A stretch of DNA of 64,000 nt from Sporosarcina sp. FSL K6-3457 (GCF_038007285.1 NZ_JBBOWX010000001.1:3241501-3305500); one strand, 5' to 3'. Numbered from the stretch's first letter, positions 44,432 through 54,012 are shown. Numbers and translations are program-made. Notes: generated by a model not told the origin, from the letters alone.

Positions 44432-45382
44432 TTATCGTTTCAAGTTGACAAGTTCTTGCAAGATTTCATCGGATGTTGTGATAATACGTGTATTCGCTTG
44501 GAAACCACGTTGTGCAACGATCATTTCTGTGAATTCTTCCGCAAGGTCAACGTTGGACATTTCTAGGAAGCCCGATTCAGTTTTACCAATTCCACCTTCA
44601 GTTGCCAAATTTCGTACTGGAGCACCTGAGTTCGCAGATTCTTGATAGTAGTTTCCTCCTACTTTATCAAGACCTCCAGGATTCGGGAATTTAGCCATAA
44701 CAAGTGTGCCTGCATATTTCAATTCACCATTTTCATCAACAAATGTGACCGTTCCATCTTGCCCAACACTCATGCTTTGGGCAGTCGTCGGGATGACAAT
44801 TCGGTTATATTCTGCTGGGTCCTGTGCAAGCGCGATGTAATCTTCACGTGGATCCATTAAATCTAAACCTGTTCCATCATCATTTACATATGGGAAATCA
44901 CCATCATCATAATCCGCAGTTGGATCATAATCTGCTGCCCCTCCTACACCGACCACATATTTCCCGTCACCGTTAACAAGATACCCCAAGTTATCCATAT
45001 AAAAGTTCCCAGCTCTTGTATACTCTATTTTACTAATTGGACCATCTGCTCCATCTTCATCATATTCCCCGAGTTGGAAAAATCCATCACCTGAAATCGC
45101 CATATCAAGTGTATTACCTGTAAACTGTGTCGATCCACCAAGGTGAATGGTGTCAATTGCTGCAATTTGTGAACCTAGTCCAACTTGCTTCGGGTTAACC
45201 CCACCACGTGTTCCAGTATTGCCTGAAGCTCCTGCAACTGATTGTGAAATCAAATCTTTAAAAATCGTACGTCCTTTTTTAAAGCCGTATGTGTTAACGT
45301 TGGCGATGTTATTACCAATTACATCCAACTTCGTTTGGAAGTTTCGTAGACCTGAGATACCTGAGTACATTGAGCGTAACAT
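44432..45382 (-). CDS. flgE: Flagellar hook protein FlgE (annotated flgG in older Bacillus maps)
   Basis: The 316-residue rod/hook-family protein starts MLRSMYSGISGLRNFQTKLDVIGNNIANVNTYGFKK (positions 1-36), the flg_bb_rod motif. FTGNTLDMAISGDGFFQL follows, and it ends with the C-terminal heptad region MSNVDLAEEFTEMIVAQRGFQANTRIITTSDEILQEL. As I recall, the B. subtilis hook protein has 264 residues. The extra length is an Asp/Tyr-rich insertion about residues 148-186 (YDPTADYDDGDFPYV and DLMDPREDY), probably surface-exposed on the hook. It lies downstream of flgD and the TIGR02530-type gene. Confidence 0.92.
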   Translation of the reverse strand: MLRSMYSGISGLRNFQTKLDVIGNNIANVNTYGFKKGRTIFKDLISQSVAGASGNTGTRGGVNPKQVGLGSQIAAIDTIHLGGSTQFTGNTLDMAISGDGFFQLGEYDEDGADGPISKIEYTRAGNFYMDNLGYLVNGDGKYVVGVGGAADYDPTADYDDGDFPYVNDDGTGLDLMDPREDYIALAQDPAEYNRIVIPTTAQSMSVGQDGTVTFVDENGELKYAGTLVMAKFPNPGGLDKVGGNYYQESANSGAPVRNLATEGGIGKTESGFLEMSNVDLAEEFTEMIVAQRGFQANTRIITTSDEILQELVNLKR

Positions 45383-45468
45383 AAAATAATTTTCCCCTCT
45401 CGGTTTTAAGTGTAGCCGCCTCTATCAGTCAGCGACTCATTGGCATCCTTTACGGTCCTGCCACTGTG

Positions 45469-45855
45469 TTAGCTCAGCACGATTGTGCCGTCAATATTAG
45501 TGAAAAGCTGGTCTTTTGCTTCCATTCGATCCATCGCTGTAATGACTGTTGAGTTCCTTGCACTGACAATCAATGCCGCTTGATCCATTAACACAAGTGA
45601 TTCTTTCACGCCTTTTACTTTTGCTTCATTGACCATGTCTGTCACACGGCCCCATTCAGCATCCGATATGTGAATATCTCTTTCTGCCAATCGCTCAGCT
45701 GCATGTTTGCTTATTTTAAGCGTTGCCGGCTGTCGTGCATTGTTTAAATGCTCCAAAAATGATTGTTTTGGACTTTGTGTCGGTTTAAGTGATTGCCCTT
45801 GATGATAAAGTGATTGTGCTGGAATGCGGTGGAGATTTATATTGTCCATCTTCAT
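45469..45855 (-). CDS. Flagellar operon protein, TIGR02530-like
   Basis: The 128-residue protein has a variable N-terminus and a conserved C-terminal domain: LKISKHAAERLAERDIHISDAEW, VNEAKVKGVKESLVLMDQAALIVSARN and TVITAMDRMEAKDQLFTNIDG. This matches, from memory, the 'flagellar operon protein' family found between flgD and flgE in Firmicutes. Its function is unproven; a hook-assembly role is inferred from position. Its ATG overlaps the flgD stop (ATGA), and flgE follows after 86 bases. Confidence 0.85.
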   Translation of the reverse strand: MKMDNINLHRIPAQSLYHQGQSLKPTQSPKQSFLEHLNNARQPATLKISKHAAERLAERDIHISDAEWGRVTDMVNEAKVKGVKESLVLMDQAALIVSARNSTVITAMDRMEAKDQLFTNIDGTIVLS

Positions 45856-46616
45856 GGAGTTGTCTCTTCCGATGTTCCCGGTACATCTTCTTGTTTAGCT
45901 GGTTCTTCGGATTCTGGAGGCATTTCAGCTTTCGGTATGCCTGTTTCACTAATTGCTGTGAAATTCTTACCTTCAACCCGCGTTCCATCTTCTAAAATAT
46001 ATTGAAGCTTACCATCTTTATTGGAAACAGAGACGACTTTACCTGACTTTTCTTGCTCGCCATCCATATAGCCAACAAATTTACCTATAAGCATACTTGC
46101 CTCAACAAGGCTATTTGTTCCACCTGCACCATCCGTCTTCACTTCTGAGATATTACCTGGTGTAATGACTTTATCATTATCTAAGACGAATTTGACATCG
46201 CCATTTTCATATTTAATAGAGACGATTTTATTGGTACCTTCCTCGACAACAAGCTTGCCATCTTCCCCGGTAACGGTATTGCCTTGTTCATCTAGCTTTA
46301 ACTCATGCCAAGCGACATTTTTACCAACAAAACTTGTATATTGAATCATTTGGGCTTGCGTTTGTGCTTCAGCAAACTTTTCAAATGATTTCGCTAAGTT
46401 CATCGTTTGTTCAAGTGCAGAAAACTGTGCCATTTGAGCGATAAACTCGTTATCTTTCATCGGATTCGTCGGGTCTTGGTTTTGTAATTGGGCAATGAGT
46501 AATTTCATGAAATCATCTTTCCCTAAAACTCCATCACCGGTTTTACGCTCGTCCCGCTTTTTGTTAATGAGATAATCATTGCTTGTAATCGGTTTTTGTC
46601 CTTCAATTGTGGACAT
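45852..46616 (-). CDS. flgD: Hook cap / hook assembly protein FlgD
   Basis: The 254-residue protein's N-terminal third is diagnostic: VLGKDDFMKLLIAQLQNQDPTNPMKDNEFIAQMAQFSALEQTMNL (about 29-73). The middle is a beta-rich region with two SH3-like repeats (NVAWHELKLDEQGN; FVGYMDGEQEKSGKVVSV). The C-terminus is Pro/Glu-rich and low complexity. It forms the cap that guides hook subunit polymerisation. It starts two bases after fliK. Confidence 0.93.
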   Translation of the reverse strand: MSTIEGQKPITSNDYLINKKRDERKTGDGVLGKDDFMKLLIAQLQNQDPTNPMKDNEFIAQMAQFSALEQTMNLAKSFEKFAEAQTQAQMIQYTSFVGKNVAWHELKLDEQGNTVTGEDGKLVVEEGTNKIVSIKYENGDVKFVLDNDKVITPGNISEVKTDGAGGTNSLVEASMLIGKFVGYMDGEQEKSGKVVSVSNKDGKLQYILEDGTRVEGKNFTAISETGIPKAEMPPESEEPAKQEDVPGTSEETTP

Positions 46617-46618
46617 TA

Positions 46619-47974
46619 TTACACCTCCAAATCAATCATATATTCTGCAAATGTCATTTCTTCTTCATCATTTTGTTGTTGCTGACTTTCTGCTTCTTGC
46701 CCTTGTCTTTTGAAATGCTGATTAAAGGCTTGCTCACGATCATTTCTTGACGTGTCTTGCAATGTTTGGGAAACGTCGATTCGCTCTACTTGTAGGTTTT
46801 GCTGTAAGAATGCTTGACGAAGCTGATTCAGCTGACTATCCAGCATTTCTTTACCTAGTGCAGTTGACGCAAGAATACGTGCTGTCATCACTCCATTGAC
46901 CTGTACCAGTTCAATCCGGATTTGTCCAAGATGCTCTGGATACAGTTTAATGAGTAAACGATTCGTTCCACCAGTTTGACCAAGGCCTGAACGCTTAAAA
47001 ATATTTTGCATTTCACGTACTAGCTCTTCATTTTGTGTCGTTGTCGTTGCGGTAGTTGTTGAAAATTCTCCTCTAGCTACTGCTACATGGCCCGCCACAC
47101 TACTAATGGTTTGTTGTAATGATTCTTTCGGTGTCGTTGATTCTGGACTTACTTTTACTAGCGCTTCGTCCACTGGTCCCCCTTTAGCACTCGCACCATT
47201 CTTCGCCGTTCCTTCATCCGTCATCGCTTGCCCAGTCGTTTCCGTTTGGACAACAAACTGCACAGCGTGTTTTGATGCTGGTAATGGAATCGTACTAGAC
47301 TTTCCAGCCTGACTAGCTTGGAGCAGTTTTTCGAATTGTTCACCTGCTGCTACAAGATTATTTTGCAGTGTGAAGACCTGCTGTTCCTGCTTCAACAACA
47401 AATCCGTTTTCGGTGCAGCTAATTCAACTATTTTCAATAGTGCTAACAAATTAGCCGCCTGTTGTTTTGGCAAATCACCTTTGCCTTCAAGCGCATCCGA
47501 TAATTGATTGAAAAACTGTGGTGCTACTTGTTCAATAGCATTCAGCACTGCCCATATATCATTTGAATAAGTAACTTCTATCAGTTCTTCTTCACTAAGG
47601 CCTGCCTTCTCTAACAAAGACAAAATAGTATTCATCAATTGATCAGGCTCTATTTCTAGCAAGCTCGCTAACTCTTCCAAATTTCCCAGATTTGTTAGGG
47701 AAGATAGTTGCCCCCCGGCTTCATCACCAACTAGCTCTTTTAACACCAATTCCAGTTCTTCAACTGACGTTGCATTAAAAATAGCTAGAATTGACTCATC
47801 CGAAACTTGACTAGCTGACTGCTGTTGAACTGGAGCTATGGATGCTGTTCCAGCTGAAACGATACTGCTAAAGACCGAACCAAACGTTCCACTCGCTGCT
47901 TGGTCAGTTTGTACGCTACTTGACGAAGTTTGTAGATTTTGCCCTGCTATTGCTTGTAGTGCTGCGATATTCAC
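46619..47974 (-). CDS. fliK: Flagellar hook-length control protein FliK
   Basis: The 451-residue protein has a Ser/Gln/Ala-rich, poorly conserved N-terminal two thirds (ruler region). The C-terminal Flg_hook domain, about 340-425, contains RLLIKLYPEHLGQIRIELVQVNGVMTARIL and LRQAFLQQNLQVERIDVSQ. The C-terminal domain interacts with FlhB to switch export specificity when the hook is complete. A family-1 repeat lies immediately upstream between ylxF and fliK. Confidence 0.92.
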   Translation of the reverse strand: MNIAALQAIAGQNLQTSSSSVQTDQAASGTFGSVFSSIVSAGTASIAPVQQQSASQVSDESILAIFNATSVEELELVLKELVGDEAGGQLSSLTNLGNLEELASLLEIEPDQLMNTILSLLEKAGLSEEELIEVTYSNDIWAVLNAIEQVAPQFFNQLSDALEGKGDLPKQQAANLLALLKIVELAAPKTDLLLKQEQQVFTLQNNLVAAGEQFEKLLQASQAGKSSTIPLPASKHAVQFVVQTETTGQAMTDEGTAKNGASAKGGPVDEALVKVSPESTTPKESLQQTISSVAGHVAVARGEFSTTTATTTTQNEELVREMQNIFKRSGLGQTGGTNRLLIKLYPEHLGQIRIELVQVNGVMTARILASTALGKEMLDSQLNQLRQAFLQQNLQVERIDVSQTLQDTSRNDREQAFNQHFKRQGQEAESQQQQNDEEEMTFAEYMIDLEV

Positions 47975-47995
47975 TCTTTCACCTCCCTTCGAATT

Positions 47996-48177
47996 AATTA
48001 CGCCTCGGTGTAATTGCGTACGGATTTTGAATTGTGCCCACAGGATGTGGGTATGCAGTCGTTGCGACAGGACGTCGCGAACTTAGACTGCCACAATTCA
48101 CTCCCTTCAAAATCCGTGACATCCGCCGGAGGCTTTATCTTTATTCAGCAGTAGTTTTCTGCTGAATAAAGATAAAG
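47996..48177. repeat. Intergenic repeat family 1, copy E (ylxF-fliK gap)
   Basis: It runs AATTACGCC-TC-GGTGTAATT, then CGGATTTTGAATTGTG, CCCACA-GGA-TGTGGG, and GCAGTC around GCGAC-AGGA-CGTCGC to GACTGC. CACAATTC and TTCAAAATCCG pair with the first arm. GACATCCGCCGGAGGC follows, and the terminal hairpin is TATTCAGCAG...CTGCTGAATA, beginning three bases from the ylxF stop. It interrupts the otherwise compact fla/che operon. It is the best-preserved full-length copy. Confidence 0.92.
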
Positions 48178-48179
48178 AA

Positions 48180-48797
48180 CTAACTATCACTGGTCAATAA
48201 TGATGTATACTTTGCCGCATCCTCTGGTTCCATCTTTTCAAGCACGGCAGCAAGTGTATCCGGCTTTAAACTAGCTAAAATCCGAACCGCTTCGCTATCA
48301 GTCATTTTTACAATGACCGGAGCTACTGATTTCGCGGACATCTGTTCATAAGTTGTGATGATGCCTTTGAAATCCTTTTTTGACACATCATTGTCATTGA
48401 TAAGCTGTTCGATTTCATCGGCAAGTCTTTGTTGCTCTAACAGCAATTTATCCTTTTCATCTACGGACTTATCAAGGTCACTTTGCAGTTTGAACAGCTC
48501 AGCTTCTTTTTCCTTGATCTCCGCTTGTAAGGTGACAAGGCGTTCTTCCAAGACAAGATCGATTGCTCCATCGTCGGCTTCTTCTTCATTTTTCTCACTA
48601 ACGAATGGCAGTTTTTCAGTCCATTCTTTTGCTTTGTCAAAGACATTGATATCTGCAAACTTAGCTAGGATGAGCAAGACAGCTGATGCAAAGAGCAGTG
48701 GGATGAATATCCAAAGCAATAGTATTTGGAATATCCCAGTGGATTTTTCTTTTTTCACTTCGGATACAGTGTTCGACTCTTTAGTTTTTTTCACCAC
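48180..48797 (-). CDS. ylxF: YlxF / MotE-like membrane coiled-coil protein
   Basis: The 205-residue protein has one membrane segment (about 23-48, FQILLLWIFIPLLFASAVLLI). A long coiled coil follows (about 80-145, EERLVTLQAEIKEKEAELFKL and onward). The C-terminal MgtE-N-like domain has MSAKSVAPVIVKMTDSEAVRILASLKPDTLAAVLEKMEPEDAA (about 153-196). Position between fliJ and fliK matches B. subtilis YlxF; MotE-type proteins stabilise stators or export parts in other bacteria. The start is a GTG with a weak ribosome site. Confidence 0.88.
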   Translation of the reverse strand: MVKKTKESNTVSEVKKEKSTGIFQILLLWIFIPLLFASAVLLILAKFADINVFDKAKEWTEKLPFVSEKNEEEADDGAIDLVLEERLVTLQAEIKEKEAELFKLQSDLDKSVDEKDKLLLEQQRLADEIEQLINDNDVSKKDFKGIITTYEQMSAKSVAPVIVKMTDSEAVRILASLKPDTLAAVLEKMEPEDAAKYTSLLTSDS

Positions 48798-48798
48798 A

Positions 48799-49251
48799 TT
48801 ACCACCCGTTTTCTCTTCTACGGAACTTCAACGTTGCTAATTCATCAAGCTGGATCGCTTCCAGTTGTTCCATTTCAGTACGATGATGTTCATGATCTTT
48901 TTCTTTCATTTTTTCAAACTTTCGTACTTCAAGTGTCTTTTCTAATAGTTTACCCTCAAACCAATTCATTTTTGAACGGGCTTGCATCACTTGTTGTTGT
49001 GTCACTGCAATCCGCTTTTCTAAACTATCTATGAAGCGAGAATAGTGATGAATTTCATTAATCATAAAGCCAGTCATCATCTTCTCCTGTTGCTCAGCTA
49101 GTGTGTCTTCCTTCTTTTTCAGCAATTCATACAATTGGGTGGCAACAACTTCGAATGCATGAACAGCTTCTTTAAACTCAATTTCAGTTTCGGTTTTCTG
49201 CTGTTCACGGTACATTAGCACTTTTTCAAAGCGGTATTGGTACTTCTTCAT
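48799..49251 (-). CDS. fliJ: Flagellar export protein FliJ
   Basis: The 150-residue protein is all-helical, forming an antiparallel coiled coil. It opens MKKYQYRFEKVLMYREQQKTETEIEFKEA, and DELATLKFRRRENGW closes it. FliJ sits inside the FliI hexamer as a central stalk and couples it to FlhA. GGAGGTGG lies upstream and the ATG overlaps the fliI stop (ATGA). Confidence 0.93.
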   Translation of the reverse strand: MKKYQYRFEKVLMYREQQKTETEIEFKEAVHAFEVVATQLYELLKKKEDTLAEQQEKMMTGFMINEIHHYSRFIDSLEKRIAVTQQQVMQARSKMNWFEGKLLEKTLEVRKFEKMKEKDHEHHRTEMEQLEAIQLDELATLKFRRRENGW

Positions 49252-50579
49252 GAAATGCCACCTCCCGCACCAAGTGATACAAGCTCGGCAATACTATCAG
49301 CCATTGAAATATTATCTCTAAAGCCTTGCTTCAAAAAATTCGTAATCAGCGGTTCGTATTCGATTGCCTGATCAATTTCTTTTGAAGTTCCCCGCTTATA
49401 AGCCCCTATGTTAATAAGGTCTTCCGATTTGTTATACGTGTAATACAAATCACGTAATCTTTCCGCTGCTTTGACATGCTCAGCATCAGCAATGTGGTTC
49501 ATCAAACGGCTAACACTTTTTAAGACGTTGATGGCAGGATACTGTCCCCTATTGGCTAGCGTCCTGTCTAAAACGATATGTCCGTCGAGAATCCCACGGA
49601 CTGCATCGGCAATCGGTTCATTCATATCGTCCCCATCGACTAAAACTGTGTAGAACGCAGTAATAGCACCATGTTCATTTGTACCTGTACGTTCGAGTAT
49701 TTTAGGTAATATTGCAAATACAGATGGCGTATAGCCGCGCGTAGCAGGTGGTTCTCCCACCGCTAATCCGATTTCACGTTGTGCCATAGCAATTCGAGTA
49801 ACAGAGTCCATCATCAGCATGACGTTCATGCCCTTGTCCCTGAAATACTCAGCAATCGCTGTTGCCGTATAAGCACCTTTAATGCGCATCAGTGCTGGCT
49901 GGTCTGATGTTGCGGCGACGACAATAGTCTTTTTCATACCTTCTGGGCCGAGATCCCGTTCGATGAATTCACGAACTTCCCGCCCCCGTTCCCCGATCAG
50001 CGCAATAACGTTCAAATCGGCTGTTGTGTTGCGCGCAATCATACCGAGCAGCGTACTTTTCCCGACACCTGATCCGGCAAATATCCCCACACGTTGGCCA
50101 TTACCAACCGTTAACATCCCATCAATTGCCTTGACACCAACAGATAACTTCTCATCAATCGGTGGCCTGGTCAGTGCATTGGGTGGATCCTGCTCCGTTC
50201 TAACAGTTGTTAAGCCCTTTGGTAGTGGACTCTTATCAATCGGATTCCCCATTGAATCAAGCACTTTTCCAATTAAATTCATACCCACCTTCACTTCAAG
50301 CGGTTTCCCTGTCCCTTCGACGAGACAGCCACTAGATATATCACGGATATTCATATAAGGCATAAGAATAACGACTTCTTCTCTGAATCCAACAACTTCT
50401 GCCTTGATAATTGAATCGCCTGTTCCAGACGTATTCAAATGAATCAGACAGACGTCTCCTATAGAACTTTCAGGACCTTGTGATTCAATCATGAGGCCGA
50501 CAACGCGGACAACACGCCCAAACTTTTTAAAAGTCTTCACTTTTGGTATAAAGTCGGTTAGCTCCTCCGCTTTTTTCAT
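49248..50579 (-). CDS. fliI: Flagellum-specific ATPase FliI
   Basis: The 443-residue F1-beta-like ATPase has GIFAGSGVGKSTLLGMIARN (P-loop near 165-184), ALIGERGREVREFIERDLG, MLMMDSVTRIAMAQREIGLAVGEPPATRGY (Walker B and DELSEED-like region, about 254-283), and DGHIVLDRTLANRGQYPAINVLKS. It forms the hexameric export ATPase with FliH and FliJ. The ATG at 50577-50579 lies seven bases after GGCGGGG; a TTG two codons earlier overlaps the fliH stop (TTGA). Confidence 0.96.
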   Translation of the reverse strand: MKKAEELTDFIPKVKTFKKFGRVVRVVGLMIESQGPESSIGDVCLIHLNTSGTGDSIIKAEVVGFREEVVILMPYMNIRDISSGCLVEGTGKPLEVKVGMNLIGKVLDSMGNPIDKSPLPKGLTTVRTEQDPPNALTRPPIDEKLSVGVKAIDGMLTVGNGQRVGIFAGSGVGKSTLLGMIARNTTADLNVIALIGERGREVREFIERDLGPEGMKKTIVVAATSDQPALMRIKGAYTATAIAEYFRDKGMNVMLMMDSVTRIAMAQREIGLAVGEPPATRGYTPSVFAILPKILERTGTNEHGAITAFYTVLVDGDDMNEPIADAVRGILDGHIVLDRTLANRGQYPAINVLKSVSRLMNHIADAEHVKAAERLRDLYYTYNKSEDLINIGAYKRGTSKEIDQAIEYEPLITNFLKQGFRDNISMADSIAELVSLGAGGGIS

Positions 50580-50581
50580 CG

Positions 50582-51364
50582 TCAATCCCCGCCTTCCATG
50601 ATTTCAACGAGCCTTTCCCTTAATTCGTTCAGCTGTTCGTCGATACTGACAACTATCCGACCATGGTTTGTTTCAATATAGCACTCGGTCGATTCGAACT
50701 CATCATTGGCAAATATAAGAAAAGGAACATCTGGTGGGAATATAGCTGCAAGTTCCGTACGGTTATCAGACACCAGTTCAAAATGATCGAGTGAAACGTA
50801 TAATTTAATCTCTTTCATTTCACGTGCTTCTTTCAAAGCCCTTTTCACTACAGATAAATAACTTTCTTCGTCATCTTGCAATGTTTGGCCCATAATCCGT
50901 TCAGCTGTAAGCATACCTAGTTCAAGTATGACCCGTTCTTGACTATCCAGATATTGTTGCGCGTTTTTACGGGACTGCTCTGTTGCTTCATTGGCCATTT
51001 GAAGGGCACTTGCCATATCTCCTAGCACTTTGCTATGCCCTTCTTCAAACCCAACTTGAAAGCCTTCCTCATAAGCTTGTTGTTGCAGTACTGCTTTTTC
51101 GTCCTGCCATGCTACCTGCATAGATGAAATATCTTCTACAGCGGTTTGTCGAAGCTGCTCGATTTCAGCTTTCCCCTGCTCAATTTCATGATGTGCTGCT
51201 TTCAACAATCGATCTCGTTCGGCGTGTATATCAGCTTGTGTTAGTTCTACTACTTCGGAATCTACCTCCAGCGGAACGGCCAAGCTACGAATGGTAATTT
51301 CTCTCGCTTGCCCTTCGGTAGATATCGTATTGAATGACCGAAATACGTTAGACAATGATATCAT
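50582..51364 (-). CDS. fliH: Flagellar assembly protein FliH
   Basis: The protein is about 260 residues. It begins ISLSNVFRSFNT after the start, and has a Gln/Glu-rich coiled-coil middle (about 65-120) with GFQVGFEEGHSKV near 120-135, typical GxxxG-like repeats of FliH. The C-terminal domain (VILELGMLTAERIMGQTLQDD to the end) resembles V-ATPase E/peripheral stalk subunits. It regulates FliI. The ATG at 51362-51364 or the TTG three codons later is the start. GGAGGAG in the fliG end supports the TTG by spacing. The longer frame overlapping fliG by 59 bases is unlikely. Confidence 0.9.
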   Translation of the reverse strand: MISLSNVFRSFNTISTEGQAREITIRSLAVPLEVDSEVVELTQADIHAERDRLLKAAHHEIEQGKAEIEQLRQTAVEDISSMQVAWQDEKAVLQQQAYEEGFQVGFEEGHSKVLGDMASALQMANEATEQSRKNAQQYLDSQERVILELGMLTAERIMGQTLQDDEESYLSVVKRALKEAREMKEIKLYVSLDHFELVSDNRTELAAIFPPDVPFLIFANDEFESTECYIETNHGRIVVSIDEQLNELRERLVEIMEGGD

Positions 51365-52361
51365 CTCCTCCGCCACGTGCGATGATGATTTCACCTGAAT
51401 CTTCAAGTCTTCTAATAATACCTACGATACGAGTTTGTGCTTCTTCTACGTCGCGTAAACGAACAGGTCCCATAACATCCATCTCTTCCCGGAAGGACTC
51501 TGCCATTCGTTGAGACATGTTGCGAAACAGGACTTCTTTTACTTCCTCACTAGAAACTTTCAATGATAGAATCAAGTCTTCATTCTCACAATCACGAACA
51601 ATACGTTGAATTGAACGGTTGTCCAATGTAACAATATCTTCGAAGACAAACATACGCTTGCGGATTTCTTCTGCCAGTTCAGGATCTTGAATTTCAAGCG
51701 CATCGAGAATGGTTTTCTCTGTCGCCCTGTCGACACCGTTCAATACTTCGACGACAGCATCGACGCCTCCAGTTTCCGTGAAATCTTGCGTGACAGTTGA
51801 AGATAGCTTACGTTCAAGAACCGCTTCAACCTCACTAATAACTTCCGGTGAAGTTGAATCCATTGTCGCAATCCTCTTAGCAATATCTGCCTGCATCTCC
51901 TGCGGTAATGAAGATAAAATCATTCCTGCTTGTTCTGCTTCCAAATAAGACAAGATCAACGCAATTGTTTGTGGATGTTCATTTTGGATAAAATTCAAAA
52001 TTTGTGATGGATCAGCTCTTCTAGCAAAGTCAAAAGGCCTCACTTGTAAAGAAGAAGTCAAACGATTGATAATCGCTTGTGCATGTTCTTTACCAAGTGC
52101 TTTTTCAAGAACTGTTTTCGCATAACCAATTCCACCTTGAGAAATATAATCTTGCGCAAGTGCAATATTATGAAACTCTTCAATAATTTCTTCTTTTACA
52201 GATGCCTCGACCTTTTTGACGCTTGAAATCTCAAGAGTCAGGCGTTCAATCTCATCTTCACTCAAATGTTTATATATCGCCGCCGACACTTCTGGGCCGA
52301 GGGAAATGAGCAGGAGCGCTGCTTTTTGTTTACCAGTCATTTCTTTTTCTTTCTTAACCAA
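51348..52361 (-). CDS. fliG: Flagellar motor switch protein FliG
   Basis: The 337-residue C-ring protein has an N-terminal FliF-binding domain (LTGKQKAALLLISLGPEVSAAIYKHL, about 8-34), a middle domain with EHPQTIALILSYLEAEQAGMIL (EHPQ motif), and a C-terminal torque domain with MFVFEDIVTLDNRSIQRIVRD and charged residues in LKVSSEEVKEVLFRNMSQRMAE and VRLRDVEEAQTRI. The start is TTG at 52359-52361, seven bases after GGAGGG. The fliF stop lies 14 bases upstream. Confidence 0.96.
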   Translation of the reverse strand: MVKKEKEMTGKQKAALLLISLGPEVSAAIYKHLSEDEIERLTLEISSVKKVEASVKEEIIEEFHNIALAQDYISQGGIGYAKTVLEKALGKEHAQAIINRLTSSLQVRPFDFARRADPSQILNFIQNEHPQTIALILSYLEAEQAGMILSSLPQEMQADIAKRIATMDSTSPEVISEVEAVLERKLSSTVTQDFTETGGVDAVVEVLNGVDRATEKTILDALEIQDPELAEEIRKRMFVFEDIVTLDNRSIQRIVRDCENEDLILSLKVSSEEVKEVLFRNMSQRMAESFREEMDVMGPVRLRDVEEAQTRIVGIIRRLEDSGEIIIARGGGDDIIV

Positions 52362-52375
52362 AGTTCATCCCTCCG

Positions 52376-53953
52376 TCATTCGTCGGCAATCCATGTACGT
52401 AGCAGCTTCGCAAACTCTTCTGGTTTTTCTTTCGCCATTTTTTCAAGTTGCTTCCTACGGACAGTTCCTTCCGTTTCAACATCCGAGTTGATGTCATCCA
52501 CATCAAATGTGGCAAGCTGCTCTTCAATAATCGTTTCTTCTTCCATTTCTCGTGCTTTCCGTCTACTACGGAAGAACATAAAGATAAGAACCCCGATAAT
52601 AAGAAGTAATACAGCTACTAAGATATAACCCCATATCGGAATAACAGGTGTTGTTGTTGCGAATTGGTCTGCATTCCCACTGAACGGTTGAACTGTAACA
52701 ATGATTTTGTTATCTAAGGTATCTTCGAAATTCACGCCAGCCGCTTCTTTATCTACTGATGTGCGGGCGATTGTTTTAAGAATATTTTCTATCTCACCCT
52801 TTAACTCTACTGGTATCGTTTCTTCATTACCGTCTACCATCACCTGAATTCCAATGTCACGAATCTTATAGGGACTTTCTACGATTTCCTTTCGAATACG
52901 GTTGACTTCGTTATTTATCGTTTCTTCAAGTCGTTCATAGTCACCATTAGACAGTGTGCCTTCCTGGAACGTGGCATTATCAGTTCCATCCTCTGCCATT
53001 GGCGTACCACCTGCAAGCGGATTATTACCGGTAAACGTCTCTGTAATTCGTTGAACGCTAAGTGCGATTCCTTCCATACTTTCCTCATCTACAGGCAATA
53101 CAAGATTCTCTTCCCGATTTTCAAGCTTAAAGTCTATATCTGTTGTCACAGATACAATCACTTTGTCTTGTCCCATCATCGTGCCAAGCATCATTTGGAT
53201 TTGGCGTTGTAAATCACGTTCAATCGTCTTTTTAACAGTCATTTGGTCGGTAATACTTGTGCCATATGAATTATTTTTAGCTCCATAGTCAAATGACTCC
53301 GCATACTGATTAATAATTGTAATATCCTCTGGCGATAGATTCGATACACCATTCGATACTAGATTATAAAGTGCATTAATCTGTGACTCATTAAATTGAT
53401 GCCCTGGATTTGTTTTAAGCGTGACAGCCGCAGTTGCTTTTTGCGTAGTATCACTTATGAAAACACCTTGTTTTGGCAATGTAATGGCTACGTTAGCATC
53501 TTGGACGCCATCAATTGTTCTGAGCAGGTTAGCAATCTCCGTTTGGGTTGCGCCTAACTTAATCATGTCAAACTCGTTATCCGTTGTTCCAAAACCTGCA
53601 TTTTCAAAGAAAAATGCATAGCCAGGTGTCCCCGTTGCTGGGAACCCCTCCGCAGCAAGGGTTACAAGCAAGTCGTCCACCCGTTCTTGCGGCACTAGTA
53701 TCGACGTCCCGCCAGGTGCAATTTTACTCGATACGCCTTGGCTATCTAGCTGCTCTTTAATGCGACCGATTTCCGCCCGAGATACATCCGTATAGAGTGC
53801 CACATAATTTGTCTTAGACAAATAGAACGTCAGGAAGGCAGCGAATAAAATGACAGCTGCAGCAGAACCCACATATGTAATTTTTTGTTTTTTTGTTCGA
53901 CCCGACCAGAACTCTTTTACATCCGTTCTGATTTTCGCCATTCGTTCATTCAT
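52376..53953 (-). CDS. fliF: Flagellar MS-ring protein FliF
   Basis: The 525-residue protein has two membrane segments, near 26-47 (ITYVGSAAAVILFAAFLTFYLS) and near 440-462 (IPIWGYILVAVLLLIIGVLIFMFF). Between them are YscJ/FliF ring-building motifs, with DVSRAEIGRIKEQLDSQGV, VPQERVDDLLVTLAAEGFP and ATVTLKTNPG-like segments. The C-terminal helix (about 495-525, RRKQLEKMAKEKPEEFAKLLRTWI) binds FliG. It forms the first-assembled basal body ring in the cytoplasmic membrane. Confidence 0.97.
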   Translation of the reverse strand: MNERMAKIRTDVKEFWSGRTKKQKITYVGSAAAVILFAAFLTFYLSKTNYVALYTDVSRAEIGRIKEQLDSQGVSSKIAPGGTSILVPQERVDDLLVTLAAEGFPATGTPGYAFFFENAGFGTTDNEFDMIKLGATQTEIANLLRTIDGVQDANVAITLPKQGVFISDTTQKATAAVTLKTNPGHQFNESQINALYNLVSNGVSNLSPEDITIINQYAESFDYGAKNNSYGTSITDQMTVKKTIERDLQRQIQMMLGTMMGQDKVIVSVTTDIDFKLENREENLVLPVDEESMEGIALSVQRITETFTGNNPLAGGTPMAEDGTDNATFQEGTLSNGDYERLEETINNEVNRIRKEIVESPYKIRDIGIQVMVDGNEETIPVELKGEIENILKTIARTSVDKEAAGVNFEDTLDNKIIVTVQPFSGNADQFATTTPVIPIWGYILVAVLLLIIGVLIFMFFRSRRKAREMEEETIIEEQLATFDVDDINSDVETEGTVRRKQLEKMAKEKPEEFAKLLRTWIADE

Positions 53954-54012
53954 TGTAATCCCCCGGTCAGCTTACGTAATTCGACTATCCACCACTCGCA
54001 CGATGCGATCAA

